Source: Parabacteroides faecis (lineage in GTDB: Bacteria; Bacteroidota; Bacteroidia; Bacteroidales; Tannerellaceae). Taken from it: a stretch of DNA of 64,000 nucleotides. A program made the translations under genes and the position numbers. Below the pieces are notes generated by a model that saw only the letters and a list, made by a program, of their open reading frames with translations, did not search any database and was not told the DNA's origin. The stretch covers positions 248,001 to 312,000 of the forward strand of contig NZ_BMPB01000007.1 in the NCBI RefSeq assembly GCF_014647375.1, given 5' to 3'. Each line of letters starts with the position of its first letter. Positions within the stretch are counted from its first letter, which is position 1. Of this stretch, positions 1 to 10,045 are shown piece by piece.

Positions 1-2323
1 ATGCCCTCCAACTCTGGAAAGTGACGGTACCGATAGTAATAACCAGTACGATCAGCAAGGCCAACAAATATACCCACCAATACATCGGTGTTTTATAGGC
101 AAAGCTTTCCAACCACTTTTTAATGCCATAATATCCTACCGGGGCAGCCAGTGCAAAACAGATCAGGACAATATAAACATACGAACGGTTCAGCATCTCC
201 AATATTTCCATATTCGTCGCACCATGCACTTTGCGGACACCGATCTCTTTCCGGCGGTATTGGGTTTCAAATACAACCAACCCAAAGACACCTACAAGCG
301 ATATAATAATAGCCAGTATACTGAACACCGTAATCAGGCTACGCAAGTTCTCTTCCTTATGATACAGTTGGTTAAATATCTCGTCATAAAACTCGATATC
401 ATACGGATAAGACGGGTCTATATCTGCCATCGTATTACGGATATGGGAAACAGCACCGCGTATATCTGTTCCGGCTTTCAGGCGGATATAGGAAACAGTC
501 ATAGGGAAAGGTATATTACCTGTCACAAAAGCAATATTATTCTCTCCGCTGCGGAGTGAAGTAAACTTCACATCACCGGTCAGACCTACAATACGACCTG
601 TTTTCCACGATGTTACCTGATCACCGGCTTCCATGTTCATTTCCATCTTAGCCGCATGGTTAAAGATATACACAAAATCTTCCGACAGTTTGTCTGCTGG
701 CGAGAAATCACGCCCTTCCTCTACCGGAATACCCATGACACGCAGGAAATTCTGTGATACGGCTATCATAAAGAACTGAAACTCCTTTTCCTTTATATAA
801 CCGCCATTGGTGCTGTAACCATCCTTCGAACCTACTTTTTCCATGGCGAAAGCCACATCTTCGATACCCGAATATTCTTTCAGGCGGTTCACATACGTCT
901 CATGCGATTTATTGTATATCTCCCCGCTCAAACGGACAATAGCGACCTGATCCTTATCGAATCCCAAAGAATATCCACGCATATAATTGTTTTGAAGGCG
1001 AACAAAGCTGGCACCGATAATCAGCAGGATAGAGACGACAAACTGAATACCTATCAGCACAGTACGCAATTTACGCCCGGAAGGTGAAAGTCCGAAACTA
1101 CCTTTCAGTACCAATGCCGGAGGGAAAGAGGTCACATACCATGACGGATACAATCCGGCAACGATACCGGTAACCAAGGCTACAACTCCGGTCAGTAATA
1201 TAACAGGCAGGTTACTTACTATTGCCAGGTTTGCATCTACGAAAGGCAAAGCTTCCGTACGTCCCAATATCCAGACAACGAACAAACTCAACAGCCAGGC
1301 AACCATGCTGATGATAGCCGCTTCCACCAGCAAGGCACGTCGCAATACGGCATCCGGGCTACCCAATACTTTCTGGGTATTGATACTCTTGATACGCATC
1401 GGCGTCAGAGATGTACTGAAGTTCGTAAAGTTGATAGCAGCCACAATGATAATCAATAAAGCGATGAAGAACAGTAACATGGTCACTTCCTTATTTCCAC
1501 TTCGGAAGATCGTTCCGTCCTGGCTCTCATTCATATAATAGATACTTGTCAACGGAGTCAGTTTGATACGTGTATCCTCCCCTTTATCTATCTTGGAGAA
1601 GTCAAAGTTGGCATTGAAATTATCTACTACGGTCTGTGCTGATTCAGGATTATCCAGTAACAGATAGCAAACATAATTACTAGCTCCGAAATTATCTCGT
1701 TGATAGGTTTCACCGATAGCTGTATAGATCAGGTTACGCATCTGGGTATTACCGGGAAAATCCTTATAAACTGCTCCTACCGTATACTCGCGGTTATCTT
1801 TCGATTGTACACTTTCTTCCGCATGAAGTGCTTTTCCCACAGCCGGCTGGTCACCGAACATCTTGCGGGCTACACTCTCAGGCAGGATTACTTTTTCCGG
1901 ATCATTCAGGCAATCGCGGTCCCCTTCAATGATCGGGAAATCGAAAACTTTGGCTATATCCGGATGACAAGTTTGTACCAACTCCCGGTAACCGATCTTC
2001 TGCCCGTTCTTCACAACAGAAAAATAGACAGCAGGATTGTAGGGATAGATCAGGCTACCCGCTTCGATATGGGGTGACGACTGGATGACCGACTCTACAA
2101 AAGCACGGGGCAGAATCAATCCAAAAGTACCTGTCTGAGTTAATTCAAGACGATATACCCGATCGGCAGTCGGGTGGCAACGATCAAAACTACGTTCATA
2201 GTTCACCTGTATTAAAATAACGATAAAGGCAGCAAAAGCAACAGCCAACCCAGCTACGTTCAAAAGGGTCGCCATCTTGAAACGCCGCAATACACTCAGA
2301 AAGTTTCTTAATATTGTTTTCAT
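1..2323 (-). CDS. MacB/FtsX-like ABC transporter permease, class A copy 1 (A1), C-terminus cut by window edge
   Basis: The frame is open from an ATG at 2323 to the left edge (774 codons), ending in TVTFQSWRA. By comparison with A2 only about 12 residues and the stop are missing. It begins MKTILRNFLSVLRRF and has the class A plan: TM1 near residues 18-39, a long periplasmic domain, TM2-TM5 with the cytoplasmic motif SINTQKVLGS, a second periplasmic domain, then TM6-TM8 with RRKEIGVRKVHGAT. By eye it is the closest relative of A2, and the similarity continues into the upstream control region, so the two look like a recent duplication of gene plus promoter. Expected role: inner-membrane permease of a tripartite MacB/LolCDE-like system using a shared ATPase. 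The substrate cannot be read. It has its own sigma-54 promoter, with a predicted leader of only about 14 nt. Confidence 0.9.
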   Translation of the reverse strand, partial: MKTILRNFLSVLRRFKMATLLNVAGLAVAFAAFIVILIQVNYERSFDRCHPTADRVYRLELTQTGTFGLILPRAFVESVIQSSPHIEAGSLIYPYNPAVYFSVVKNGQKIGYRELVQTCHPDIAKVFDFPIIEGDRDCLNDPEKVILPESVARKMFGDQPAVGKALHAEESVQSKDNREYTVGAVYKDFPGNTQMRNLIYTAIGETYQRDNFGASNYVCYLLLDNPESAQTVVDNFNANFDFSKIDKGEDTRIKLTPLTSIYYMNESQDGTIFRSGNKEVTMLLFFIALLIIIVAAINFTNFSTSLTPMRIKSINTQKVLGSPDAVLRRALLVEAAIISMVAWLLSLFVVWILGRTEALPFVDANLAIVSNLPVILLTGVVALVTGIVAGLYPSWYVTSFPPALVLKGSFGLSPSGRKLRTVLIGIQFVVSILLIIGASFVRLQNNYMRGYSLGFDKDQVAIVRLSGEIYNKSHETYVNRLKEYSGIEDVAFAMEKVGSKDGYSTNGGYIKEKEFQFFMIAVSQNFLRVMGIPVEEGRDFSPADKLSEDFVYIFNHAAKMEMNMEAGDQVTSWKTGRIVGLTGDVKFTSLRSGENNIAFVTGNIPFPMTVSYIRLKAGTDIRGAVSHIRNTMADIDPSYPYDIEFYDEIFNQLYHKEENLRSLITVFSILAIIISLVGVFGLVVFETQYRRKEIGVRKVHGATNMEILEMLNRSYVYIVLICFALAAPVGYYGIKKWLESFAYKTPMYWWVYLLALLIVLVITIGTVTFQSWRA

Positions 2324-2347
2324 ATTATTTGTATTTACTTTTCACCA

Positions 2348-2454
2348 TCCAAAATGCATGCCAAAACATTAAACAATTATATACCAACACATTACCTCGC
2401 AACCATCAAAAAACAATGTCTAATAATTAGACACTATTGTCAAATTATTAGACA
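2348..2454 (-). promoter_or_regulatory. Sigma-54 promoter and paired RR1 enhancer sites for A1
   Basis: The minus-strand promoter at 2348-2363 reads TGGCATGCATTTTGGA: -24 and -12 elements with correct spacing but GG where GC is usual. Predicted start is near 2337. Upstream are two 17-bp palindromes, 2417-2433 (TGTCTAATAATTAGACA, perfect) and 2438-2454 (TGTCAAATTATTAGACA), with centres 21 bp apart. The start-to-start distance from promoter to proximal site is 69 bp. RR1 as the binding protein is inferred from its neighbouring gene and from recurrence of the same arrangement. Confidence 0.8.
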
Positions 2455-2499
2455 TTGAAACGGGGTATGGTAAAATATCAGCTATTCAGCCTTCTATTT

Positions 2500-4857
2500 T
2501 TATTCCGATTTCAAACTATTCACGGGATTGGTACTGGCAGTTCTCCAGCTTTGGAAAGTCACCGTACCAATGGTTATTACCAATACAATCGCCAGTGCCA
2601 GCAGAAAAACCCACCAATATATCGGAGTTTTATAGGCAAAACTTTCCAGCCATTTTTTAATGCCGTAATAAGCGAGAGGCACAGACAACGCAAAACATAG
2701 CAGGACAATATAGATATACGAACGGTTCAACATCTCCAATATCTCACGAATAGTTGCACCATGTACCTTGCGGATACCGATCTCTTTCCGGCGGTATTGG
2801 GTGTCGAACACAACCAGTCCAAAAACTCCTACCAGCGATATAATGATAGCCAGTAGACTGAAAACGGTAATCAGACTGCGCAGATTTTCTTCCTTATGAT
2901 ACAATTCGTTGAATACCGCATCATAGAATTCTATATCGACCGGATAAGCAGGATCTATATCTGCCATTGTTTTCCGAATATGGGATACGGCGTCATTGAT
3001 GTTTGTACCGGCTTTCAGACGAATATAGGAAACAGTCAACGGGTATGGCATCCCGGTCACGAAACCGATATTATTCTCTCCTTTTCGAAGGGACGTAAAC
3101 TTCACATCACCCACCAGCCCTACAATAGTACCAGAAGCCCACGATTCCAGCTTATCGCCTGCTTCTATATTTACTGCCTGTTTCGCATTACGGTTAAAGA
3201 TATACGAAGGAGTCTCCGATAATTCATCTGCCGGAAAAAAATCACGTCCTTCCTCCATCGGGATTCCCATGACACGAAGGAAGTTTTCCGAAACGAAGAT
3301 CATGAAAAACCGCAGGTCATTATTCTTTATAGAACAACTATTCGTGCTATATCCGTCCTGCGAACCCACCTTTTCCAAAGAGAACGCCACATCTTCGATA
3401 CCGGAAAACTCTTTCAGACGGTTGACATATGTTTCGTGCGACTTCACATATATATCGCTGCTCAGACTGACAATAGCAATCTGGTCCTTATCGAACCCCA
3501 ATGAATAGTCACGCATATAACTATTTTGTAAACGGACAAAACAAGCCCCGATGATCAACAGTATGGAAACGATATATTGAACTCCGATCAATACTGTCCG
3601 TAATTTTCTCCCGGACGGAGAAAGACCGAAACTTCCTTTTAAGACTAAAGCAGGAGGGAAAGAGGTTACATACCACGAAGGATATAGACCTGCGATAATC
3701 CCCGTAACAAGCGCGACTACTCCCGTCAGTAACACGATCGGTAGATTATCCGGTATATTCAGATTTGCTTCGATAAACGGCAGTGTCCCGGCAGAACCGA
3801 GCAAATAAACGATGAACAGGCTGACAAGCCATGCAAACAGGCTGATTATAGCCGCTTCGATCAGCAGTGCCCTGCGTAATACATTATCCGGACTTCCCAG
3901 TACTTTCTGAGTATTGATACTTTTAATACGCATCGGCGTTAGCGATGTATTGAAATTCGTGAAATTAATGCCAGCCACAACGATGATCAACAAGGCAATA
4001 AAGAACAATAATATAGAGACCTCTTTATTTCCGCTACGAAAAATCGTGCCATCCTGACTCTCATTCATATAATAAACGCTTGTCAACGGAGTCAGCCTGA
4101 TGTGTACATCCTCTTTTTTGTTTATTTTGGAGAAGTCAAAATTTGCATTGAAATTATCAACTACGGTCTGTACCGATCCGGGATTATCCAACAACAGATA
4201 ACAAACATAATTACTAGCTTTAAAATTATCCCGCTGGTAGGTTTCACCAATAGCCGTATAGATCAGATTACGCATCTGGGTATTACCGGGAAAATCCTTA
4301 TAGACCGCTCCAACCGTATACTCGCGGTTATCTTTCGACTCCACATCTTCTTCTGCATGAATCGCCTTTCCTACAGCCGGTTGGTCACCAAACATCTTAC
4401 GTGCTATGCTTTCCGGCAGAATCACTTTCTCAGGATCATTCAGGCAATCACGGTCTCCTTCAATGATCGGAAAATCGAAAACCTTGGTTATATCCGGATG
4501 GCAGGTTTGTACCAGTTCCCGGTAACCGACTTTCTTTCCGTCCTCCACTACTGAAAAATAAATAGCCGGGTTATAGGGATAAATCAGGGTGCCTGCTTCA
4601 ATATGGGGTGATGACTGGATAACCGACTCTACAAAAGCCCGGGGCATGATCAGACCAAAAGTCCCTGCCTCCGTCAGTTCCATACGAAAGACCCGATCAG
4701 CTGTCGGATGGCACCGGTCAAAGCTACGTTCGTAATTCACCTGTATCAGAATGACGATAAAAGCTGCAAAAGCTACAGCCAGTCCGGCCACATTCAAAAA
4801 GGTTGCCATCCTGAACCGGCGTAATACACTCAGAAAGTTTCTTAGTATTGTTTTCAT
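2500..4857 (-). CDS. MacB/FtsX-like ABC transporter permease, class A copy 2 (A2)
   Basis: A 785-aa protein from the ATG at 4857. The same frame extends upstream to 4932, but that extension would run through the sigma-54 promoter (4883-4898) and past the predicted start near 4872, and every paralogue begins at MKT. Predicted segments: TM1 about 18-39; periplasmic domain about 40-272; TM2 about 273-296 ending in INFTNFNTS; coupling motif MRIKSINTQKVLGS near 305-317; TM3-TM5 to about 437 with the conserved loop ALVLKGSFGLSPSGRKLR; second periplasmic domain to about 663; TM6, motif RRKEIGIRKVHGAT, TM7 and TM8. Two FtsX-type cores in one chain suggest one polypeptide could pair with an ATPase dimer, as LolC plus LolE do together. 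Single-gene unit with its own promoter. Substrate unknown. Confidence 0.92.
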   Translation of the reverse strand: MKTILRNFLSVLRRFRMATFLNVAGLAVAFAAFIVILIQVNYERSFDRCHPTADRVFRMELTEAGTFGLIMPRAFVESVIQSSPHIEAGTLIYPYNPAIYFSVVEDGKKVGYRELVQTCHPDITKVFDFPIIEGDRDCLNDPEKVILPESIARKMFGDQPAVGKAIHAEEDVESKDNREYTVGAVYKDFPGNTQMRNLIYTAIGETYQRDNFKASNYVCYLLLDNPGSVQTVVDNFNANFDFSKINKKEDVHIRLTPLTSVYYMNESQDGTIFRSGNKEVSILLFFIALLIIVVAGINFTNFNTSLTPMRIKSINTQKVLGSPDNVLRRALLIEAAIISLFAWLVSLFIVYLLGSAGTLPFIEANLNIPDNLPIVLLTGVVALVTGIIAGLYPSWYVTSFPPALVLKGSFGLSPSGRKLRTVLIGVQYIVSILLIIGACFVRLQNSYMRDYSLGFDKDQIAIVSLSSDIYVKSHETYVNRLKEFSGIEDVAFSLEKVGSQDGYSTNSCSIKNNDLRFFMIFVSENFLRVMGIPMEEGRDFFPADELSETPSYIFNRNAKQAVNIEAGDKLESWASGTIVGLVGDVKFTSLRKGENNIGFVTGMPYPLTVSYIRLKAGTNINDAVSHIRKTMADIDPAYPVDIEFYDAVFNELYHKEENLRSLITVFSLLAIIISLVGVFGLVVFDTQYRRKEIGIRKVHGATIREILEMLNRSYIYIVLLCFALSVPLAYYGIKKWLESFAYKTPIYWWVFLLALAIVLVITIGTVTFQSWRTASTNPVNSLKSE

Positions 4858-4882
4858 TATTGTTGATGTTTTACTTCCATCA

Positions 4883-4989
4883 CTCAAATTACATGCCAAA
4901 ACTAAAACCGACTGTGTATAAGAAGATTGCATATCACCCCTTAAAAAACAATGTCTAATAATTAGACACTTATGTATAATTATTAGACA
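4883..4989 (-). promoter_or_regulatory. Sigma-54 promoter and paired RR1 enhancer sites for A2
   Basis: The minus-strand promoter at 4883-4898 reads TGGCATGTAATTTGAG, with predicted start near 4872 and a leader of about 15 nt. The paired palindromes are 4952-4968 (TGTCTAATAATTAGACA) and 4973-4989 (TGTATAATTATTAGACA), 21 bp apart. The register to the promoter is 69 bp, as for A1. The distal site ends 24 bp beyond the A3 stop codon. Confidence 0.83.
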
Positions 4990-5013
4990 TTGAAACGAAT
5001 AAAAGAAGCAGTG

Positions 5014-7389
5014 TTATTCAGACTTTATGCTCTCAACCGGATTGGAGTTCGCTACATGCCAGTTCTGGAAAGTGACCGTAACGAAAGTAATAACAGAGAT
5101 AATAACAAAAGCCAGCAGGAATACCCACCAATACATCGGTGTACGGTAAGCGAAGTTTTCCAGCCAACGGTACATACCATAGAAAGCGACCGGAGTAGCC
5201 AGCACAAAACAAGCGGCAAGGATGATCAGGTAGCTTCTGTTGAACATGACCAGTATCTGGGAAGTAGACGATCCCAACACTTTACGGACAGCCACCTCTT
5301 TCCGGCGGTACTCGCTCTCGAATACAACCAGGCCAAATACCCCGACAATGGAGATAAAGATCGCAATAACGCTGAACAGAGTGATCAGGTTGCTGATCTT
5401 CAATTCCCTTTCGTATGTCTGCTGCAGGATCTCGTCATAGAATGTAGTTTTGAAAGGATAAATCGGATCTATCTTTGTTAAACAGGCTCGCACATGTTTC
5501 ATAGCCGCCCGCAAGTCACTGCCTGCCTTTACTTTTACATAGGCAGCTGCGTAATATTTACTGTCGACCTCCCGTCCCCAATAGTGCTTTCCCCATACAT
5601 AAAAAGTCATCGGCGACACTTCATTACGGAAAGAGGCGAACTTGACATTCGAAATGAAACCGATGATCTCATCGCCATCGATCTTCTCTCCCAGTTCCAG
5701 ATTATACATCTCCCGGGCTTTCTCATTAAAAATATAGCTCCCGTTTTCTTTCAAATCATCTTCGGGGCGGAAATCACGACCGTCTGTTATCTCGATTCCC
5801 ATGACACGCAGGAAAGAGGGAGAAACAGGGATACACTGGAAATTGATATCCTGGTCTTTGTACATACGTCCCCATCCCATATAAAAGTCACGGCTGGACA
5901 GAACCTGTTCCGCATAAGTGATATCTTCTATTCCCGAGAATGACTTCACCTCGCTGGTCAGGACTTCCTGGTTTTTATTGACTTTACTGTTCAATTCAAC
6001 CACGATCAGTTCGTCTTTATCATATCCCAAGGGGGTATTTTGCATATACCGGTTCTGTAAATACATGAACAGAGAACTGATGATCAGGATAAATGAAGCG
6101 ACAAACTGGATACTTATCAGTGCACTTCGAAGTACCCGCCCTTTCGGAGACAAACCAAAACTGCCTTTCAACACCAACGCCGGAGGGAAAGAAGTGATAT
6201 AACAAGCCGGATAAATACCCGCTAATACACCTACCGCCACAGCTATGGCAGCTGTAGTCATAATGATACCCGACTGTGCCGAAAAAGACATGTCAGCATC
6301 TACCAGAGATGCGACAAAAGTCTGCCCGGCAATAAATAACAAACCCAGCGAAATAAGATAAGCCACGATACTCACAATGACAGCTTCTCCCAACAAACTC
6401 GTCCGGAGCACGCTATCGGGACTACCCAACACTTTCTGCGTATTGATACTCTTGATACGCATCGGGGTCAGAGCGGTACTGAAATTAGTAAAGTTAATAC
6501 CGGCTATCAATAGGATGACAAAAGCGATCGCAAACAGTACATGCATCGTCTGCCGGCTGGCTTTCGGCATGGAATCGAAAGAGACATTCGTCAGGAAATG
6601 TAACTTAGGCAGCGGTGTCATCATCAGCTCGATGCCGTCTTTCTCCCACTTGAAATCTTTTCCGAATTGCTGGGAGGCATCGAAATTCTTTTTGAAGTTT
6701 TCTTTGACAACTTCTAAGTTGGACGGATCGTCCAGACGAAAGAAAAAGAAATAATTCTGGTTGCCATACTCATTGTAATTTTCTTTATCGGACATTTGCC
6801 GGTAAATTATATTCCGGACAGACGAGTTACGGGGGAAGTCTTTAAAGACACCGCTGATCGTAGCCAGTGTATTTTCGGATTCCACACTCATCAGACGTTT
6901 ACCTATGGCCGATTCATTTCCGAAGAGGCGGCGTGCCATACTCTCAGGGATCATAACTGTTTCCGGCTGATCCAGGGCAGTCTCGTTCCCTTCCACCATA
7001 TCAAAATGAAAAACACGGGTAATCCCGGATGTTGCATTTACAACGGGATCCTTGAAGTTCTGTCTTTCTCCTCCCCGATCTACGCTATAAAACAGCTCGG
7101 AATTCCAGGAAGACATAATCATTCCGGCTTTTACATGCGGGGATGATTCTGTAAATCCTCTTGCAAAAGGACGGCTAATAACAGCACTCATGCTACCTTG
7201 AAAATCCATATCCATCCGATAGATCGAATTGGCTTCCGGCTGGCAGGAGTCGAAATTGTTGTCGTAATTTACCTGCATCATGATCACCATAAAAGCGGTA
7301 AAAGCGATGCTTAATCCTAACACATTCAGAAGTGTCGCCATTTTAAAACGGCGAAGCACGCTGACAAAATTTCTAAAAAGAGTTTTCAT
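5014..7389 (-). CDS. MacB/FtsX-like ABC transporter permease, class A copy 3 (A3)
   Basis: A 791-aa protein starting MKTLFRNFVSVLRRFKMATLLNVLGLS. The class A plan is intact, with INFTNFSTALTPMRIKSINTQKVLGS in the first FtsX core and RRKEVAVRKVLGSSTS in the second. Its first periplasmic domain resembles A5 and A6 (shared SRPxA segment and a P..SRQT segment before TM2) more than A1, A2 or A7, so class A has at least two periplasmic subtypes. It follows A4 after an 89-bp gap in which I see no sigma-54 promoter or palindrome pair, so it is probably co-transcribed with A4. Substrate unknown. Confidence 0.92.
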   Translation of the reverse strand: MKTLFRNFVSVLRRFKMATLLNVLGLSIAFTAFMVIMMQVNYDNNFDSCQPEANSIYRMDMDFQGSMSAVISRPFARGFTESSPHVKAGMIMSSWNSELFYSVDRGGERQNFKDPVVNATSGITRVFHFDMVEGNETALDQPETVMIPESMARRLFGNESAIGKRLMSVESENTLATISGVFKDFPRNSSVRNIIYRQMSDKENYNEYGNQNYFFFFRLDDPSNLEVVKENFKKNFDASQQFGKDFKWEKDGIELMMTPLPKLHFLTNVSFDSMPKASRQTMHVLFAIAFVILLIAGINFTNFSTALTPMRIKSINTQKVLGSPDSVLRTSLLGEAVIVSIVAYLISLGLLFIAGQTFVASLVDADMSFSAQSGIIMTTAAIAVAVGVLAGIYPACYITSFPPALVLKGSFGLSPKGRVLRSALISIQFVASFILIISSLFMYLQNRYMQNTPLGYDKDELIVVELNSKVNKNQEVLTSEVKSFSGIEDITYAEQVLSSRDFYMGWGRMYKDQDINFQCIPVSPSFLRVMGIEITDGRDFRPEDDLKENGSYIFNEKAREMYNLELGEKIDGDEIIGFISNVKFASFRNEVSPMTFYVWGKHYWGREVDSKYYAAAYVKVKAGSDLRAAMKHVRACLTKIDPIYPFKTTFYDEILQQTYERELKISNLITLFSVIAIFISIVGVFGLVVFESEYRRKEVAVRKVLGSSTSQILVMFNRSYLIILAACFVLATPVAFYGMYRWLENFAYRTPMYWWVFLLAFVIISVITFVTVTFQNWHVANSNPVESIKSE

Positions 7390-7478
7390 ATCGATTAATT
7401 ATTACTTCGATTTAAGGTCGTTCCCACAAACAACTTTATTATAAAATACGTAATAATTTTACAGAGGTTGCATGATTC

Positions 7479-9836
7479 TCATTCTGTTTTTATACTTTCT
7501 ACCGGATTTTCGCTGGCTGTACTCCAATTTTGGAACGAAACAATCAGGATCGTGATAGCTGAAACAAAAATAAAGGCAATTGCATACACCCACCAATACA
7601 AAGGTATCTTATAGGCAAAATATGACAGCCACCGGTTCATTGCATAATAAGCAACAGGTATCGACAGGATGAAACAAATTACCAAAATACGCGCATATAC
7701 TTTATTGAACATAATCAATATCTGTGAGGTAGTTGCACCATGTACTTTTCGGAGACCTATTTCTTTTCTCTTATACTCACTTTCGAAGATCACTAAGCCC
7801 AAAACCCCTACTATCGAAATAAAAACAGCTACCAGACTGAACAGGGAGATCAGCCAACCGATACTCAATTCACGTTTATAAAGATTATTCAGGATCGTAT
7901 CATAAAACGATACCTCGACCGGAAAATCCTTGTCTACCGAAGTAAACACTTTTCCAATGGAGGCAATGGCTTCGCGGATATTGGCTCCGGCTTTTATCTT
8001 TATATAGGCATATCTCGGATGAAAATCCTTCTCAGCCGGTACATAAAAAGCCATCGGTTCGATAGTGGTACGGAAAGAAGCATACTTTACATCATCTATA
8101 AAACCGGCGATCACGGCAGGAGGTACTTCAACATAAGCATTTCCTGTAATATATTCACCTGCCACCAGGTCATACTGCAACCTGGCTGTTTCATTAAAGA
8201 TATAAGCTCCTCCTGCCGATGCTGCATCTTCCTGGTAAAAAGCACGACCGGATATAACCGGAATATTCATTACCTGAAGGAAATTAGGATCAACTGTGAA
8301 TAATTTGAATGTTAGATCATTGCTTCTGTAGCCCCGTCCAAAAGTAGAATATTGATCCCCTCCTGACAATAAATCTTCGGCAAAAGCCACCTCTTGTATA
8401 GACGACTCATTCTTTAACTGGCTTTCCAATGTTCCTGTATTCTTTATCAACTTCCCGTTCAACTCAACAATAGCAACCTGATCTTTATCAAAACCTAAGG
8501 AGGAAGCAACCATGTAACGATTCTGCAAATAAATAAACAAAGCGGCTATGATCAATGCAAAAGAGATGACAAACTGGAAAGAAATAAGAAGACTTCTTAA
8601 TTTTCTTCCGGCAGGAGTCAACCCGTATGAGCCTTTCAACACCAATGCCGGAGAAAAAGAAGTGATACGCCAGGCAGGATATACCCCCGCTAAAACTCCC
8701 ACTGTTATGGTCAATATCCCCGTCAATGCCAACAAAGGAATATTGGAAGCCAACGACATATCTCCACTTATCATATCTGCAAGCCAGGTATTCCCCATTC
8801 CCCTTACAATAAACAGCGATATGATAAAAGAGACCAGACAGATTAGTACCGCCTCTACCAGCATAGCACAACGTAATACTTTATCAGAACCTCCCAGTAT
8901 TTTCTGCGTATTAATACTACGGACACGTATCGGGACCAACGCATTACTGAAATTTGTAAAATTGATACCGGCAATGAACAATATCAATATAGCGACTGTA
9001 AATAAAACCAATACCAACGTACGATTACCCTTATCTTTCAGCGAATCAAATTGCGAATCCGCTTCGTAATAAATATCAGTTAATCGGGTTAGTCTTACAT
9101 CACGTGTTTTCCAGTCGTACTCTTGTCTGTTTAAATGTTCTTTAAAATTTGCTATTATCTCATCTTTTTTATCGGGATTGTCCAATAAAACATATAACTG
9201 ATAACCATTCGCATTCCAGTTATCCTGATCTACTTTTCCATTGATTCTCCAATATACAGCATTCTGTATCACGGAATTTGCCGGAAAATCTTTATATACG
9301 CCACCGACTGTAAAAGATAAATTATTATCCTTCAAAATTTTACCCACAGCCTGGTCGTTCCCAAATATTTTTTGCGCATAACTCATCGGTATCAGAACAG
9401 TACCCGGATTATTTATGCTCTCTACATTACCTTCCAACATCCGGAAATCAAAAATAGTCGCATATTCAGGTGTCATGGCATTTACCATACACCAAAAACC
9501 GACATCATCATTCTTTCCGGTTTCCGCCTTTAGCGTTAAGCGGCTTCCACTGGAAAAAAGCAATGCTCCTTTCTCTATATGAGGAGACGATTGAATAAAA
9601 GCATTGGCAAAAGGAGGAGATACGATTACCTGATTTCCCCAGTCCGGCGTATAAAGTCCTACCCTGAAAATCCGTTCCGCATTTTTCTGATACCTGTCGA
9701 ATCCCCAGTCATATTGCAGCTGGATCATTAAAATTATAAAAGCTGCAAAGGCAACACTAAGCCCCAATACATTCAACAGGGTTGCCACCTTAAACCGACG
9801 AACTACTCCCAACAGATTTCTAATAATTGTTTTCAT
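7479..9836 (-). CDS. MacB/FtsX-like ABC transporter permease, class A copy 4 (A4)
   Basis: A 785-aa protein starting MKTIIRNLLGVVRRFKVATLLNVLGLS. It is the most divergent class A copy. The coupling motif reads VRSINTQKILGGSDKVLR rather than IKSINTQKVLGS, and the conserved loop is ALVLKGSYGLTPAGRKLR. The second core has KRKEIGLRKVHGATTSQIL. Its first periplasmic domain fits neither the A1/A2/A7 nor the A3/A5/A6 subtype. First gene of the unit A4-A3, driven by the sigma-54 promoter at 9919-9934 with a leader of about 72 nt, among the longest in the set. Confidence 0.92.
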   Translation of the reverse strand: MKTIIRNLLGVVRRFKVATLLNVLGLSVAFAAFIILMIQLQYDWGFDRYQKNAERIFRVGLYTPDWGNQVIVSPPFANAFIQSSPHIEKGALLFSSGSRLTLKAETGKNDDVGFWCMVNAMTPEYATIFDFRMLEGNVESINNPGTVLIPMSYAQKIFGNDQAVGKILKDNNLSFTVGGVYKDFPANSVIQNAVYWRINGKVDQDNWNANGYQLYVLLDNPDKKDEIIANFKEHLNRQEYDWKTRDVRLTRLTDIYYEADSQFDSLKDKGNRTLVLVLFTVAILILFIAGINFTNFSNALVPIRVRSINTQKILGGSDKVLRCAMLVEAVLICLVSFIISLFIVRGMGNTWLADMISGDMSLASNIPLLALTGILTITVGVLAGVYPAWRITSFSPALVLKGSYGLTPAGRKLRSLLISFQFVISFALIIAALFIYLQNRYMVASSLGFDKDQVAIVELNGKLIKNTGTLESQLKNESSIQEVAFAEDLLSGGDQYSTFGRGYRSNDLTFKLFTVDPNFLQVMNIPVISGRAFYQEDAASAGGAYIFNETARLQYDLVAGEYITGNAYVEVPPAVIAGFIDDVKYASFRTTIEPMAFYVPAEKDFHPRYAYIKIKAGANIREAIASIGKVFTSVDKDFPVEVSFYDTILNNLYKRELSIGWLISLFSLVAVFISIVGVLGLVIFESEYKRKEIGLRKVHGATTSQILIMFNKVYARILVICFILSIPVAYYAMNRWLSYFAYKIPLYWWVYAIAFIFVSAITILIVSFQNWSTASENPVESIKTE

Positions 9837-9918
9837 AATCGTATCGAATTAACGTTATAATCTGAATGATATATCCTCTTATGCTGCGCTATCCGTTATA
9901 TCATTTTGGCTAAATCCA

Positions 9919-10026
9919 TTCAAATAATGTGCCAAAGACATAAATATGTAGAAAACAAGGCGTTGCTTATGCAACGCCTTGTCGGAGGTGTCCAATATTT
10001 AGACACAGGTGTATAATTATTAGACA
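9919..10026 (-). promoter_or_regulatory. Sigma-54 promoter and paired RR1 enhancer sites for A4-A3
   Basis: The minus-strand promoter at 9919-9934 reads TGGCACATTATTTGAA, with predicted start near 9908. Palindromes are at 9989-10005 (TGTCCAATATTTAGACA) and 10010-10026 (TGTATAATTATTAGACA), 21 bp apart, register 70 bp. An intrinsic terminator (9956-9981) for the preceding A5 transcript sits between the enhancer pair and the promoter. Confidence 0.85.
9956..9981 (-). terminator. Intrinsic terminator after A5
   Basis: An 11-bp perfect stem (CAAGGCGTTGC / GCAACGCCTTG) with a TTAT loop, followed on the minus strand by TTTTC. It lies downstream of the A5 stop (10046), inside the enhancer-promoter spacer of A4. 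Confidence 0.75.
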
Positions 10027-10045
10027 AAACAAACCATGAATCTGT

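Noticed and set aside
224-559. Plus-strand open frames across the permease array (this and dozens of others)
   Set aside because: They lie opposite strongly conserved minus-strand genes, lack recognisable domains, and repeat at homologous places only because the sense genes are paralogues.
4858-4932. Longer N-terminus for A2 (start at 4932, 810 aa)
   Set aside because: The extension crosses the sigma-54 promoter and the predicted transcript start, and no paralogue has it.
7390-7478. A sigma-54 promoter for A3
   Set aside because: The 89-bp gap has no TGGCA-type element on the minus strand and no palindrome pair; A3 is assigned to the A4 unit.
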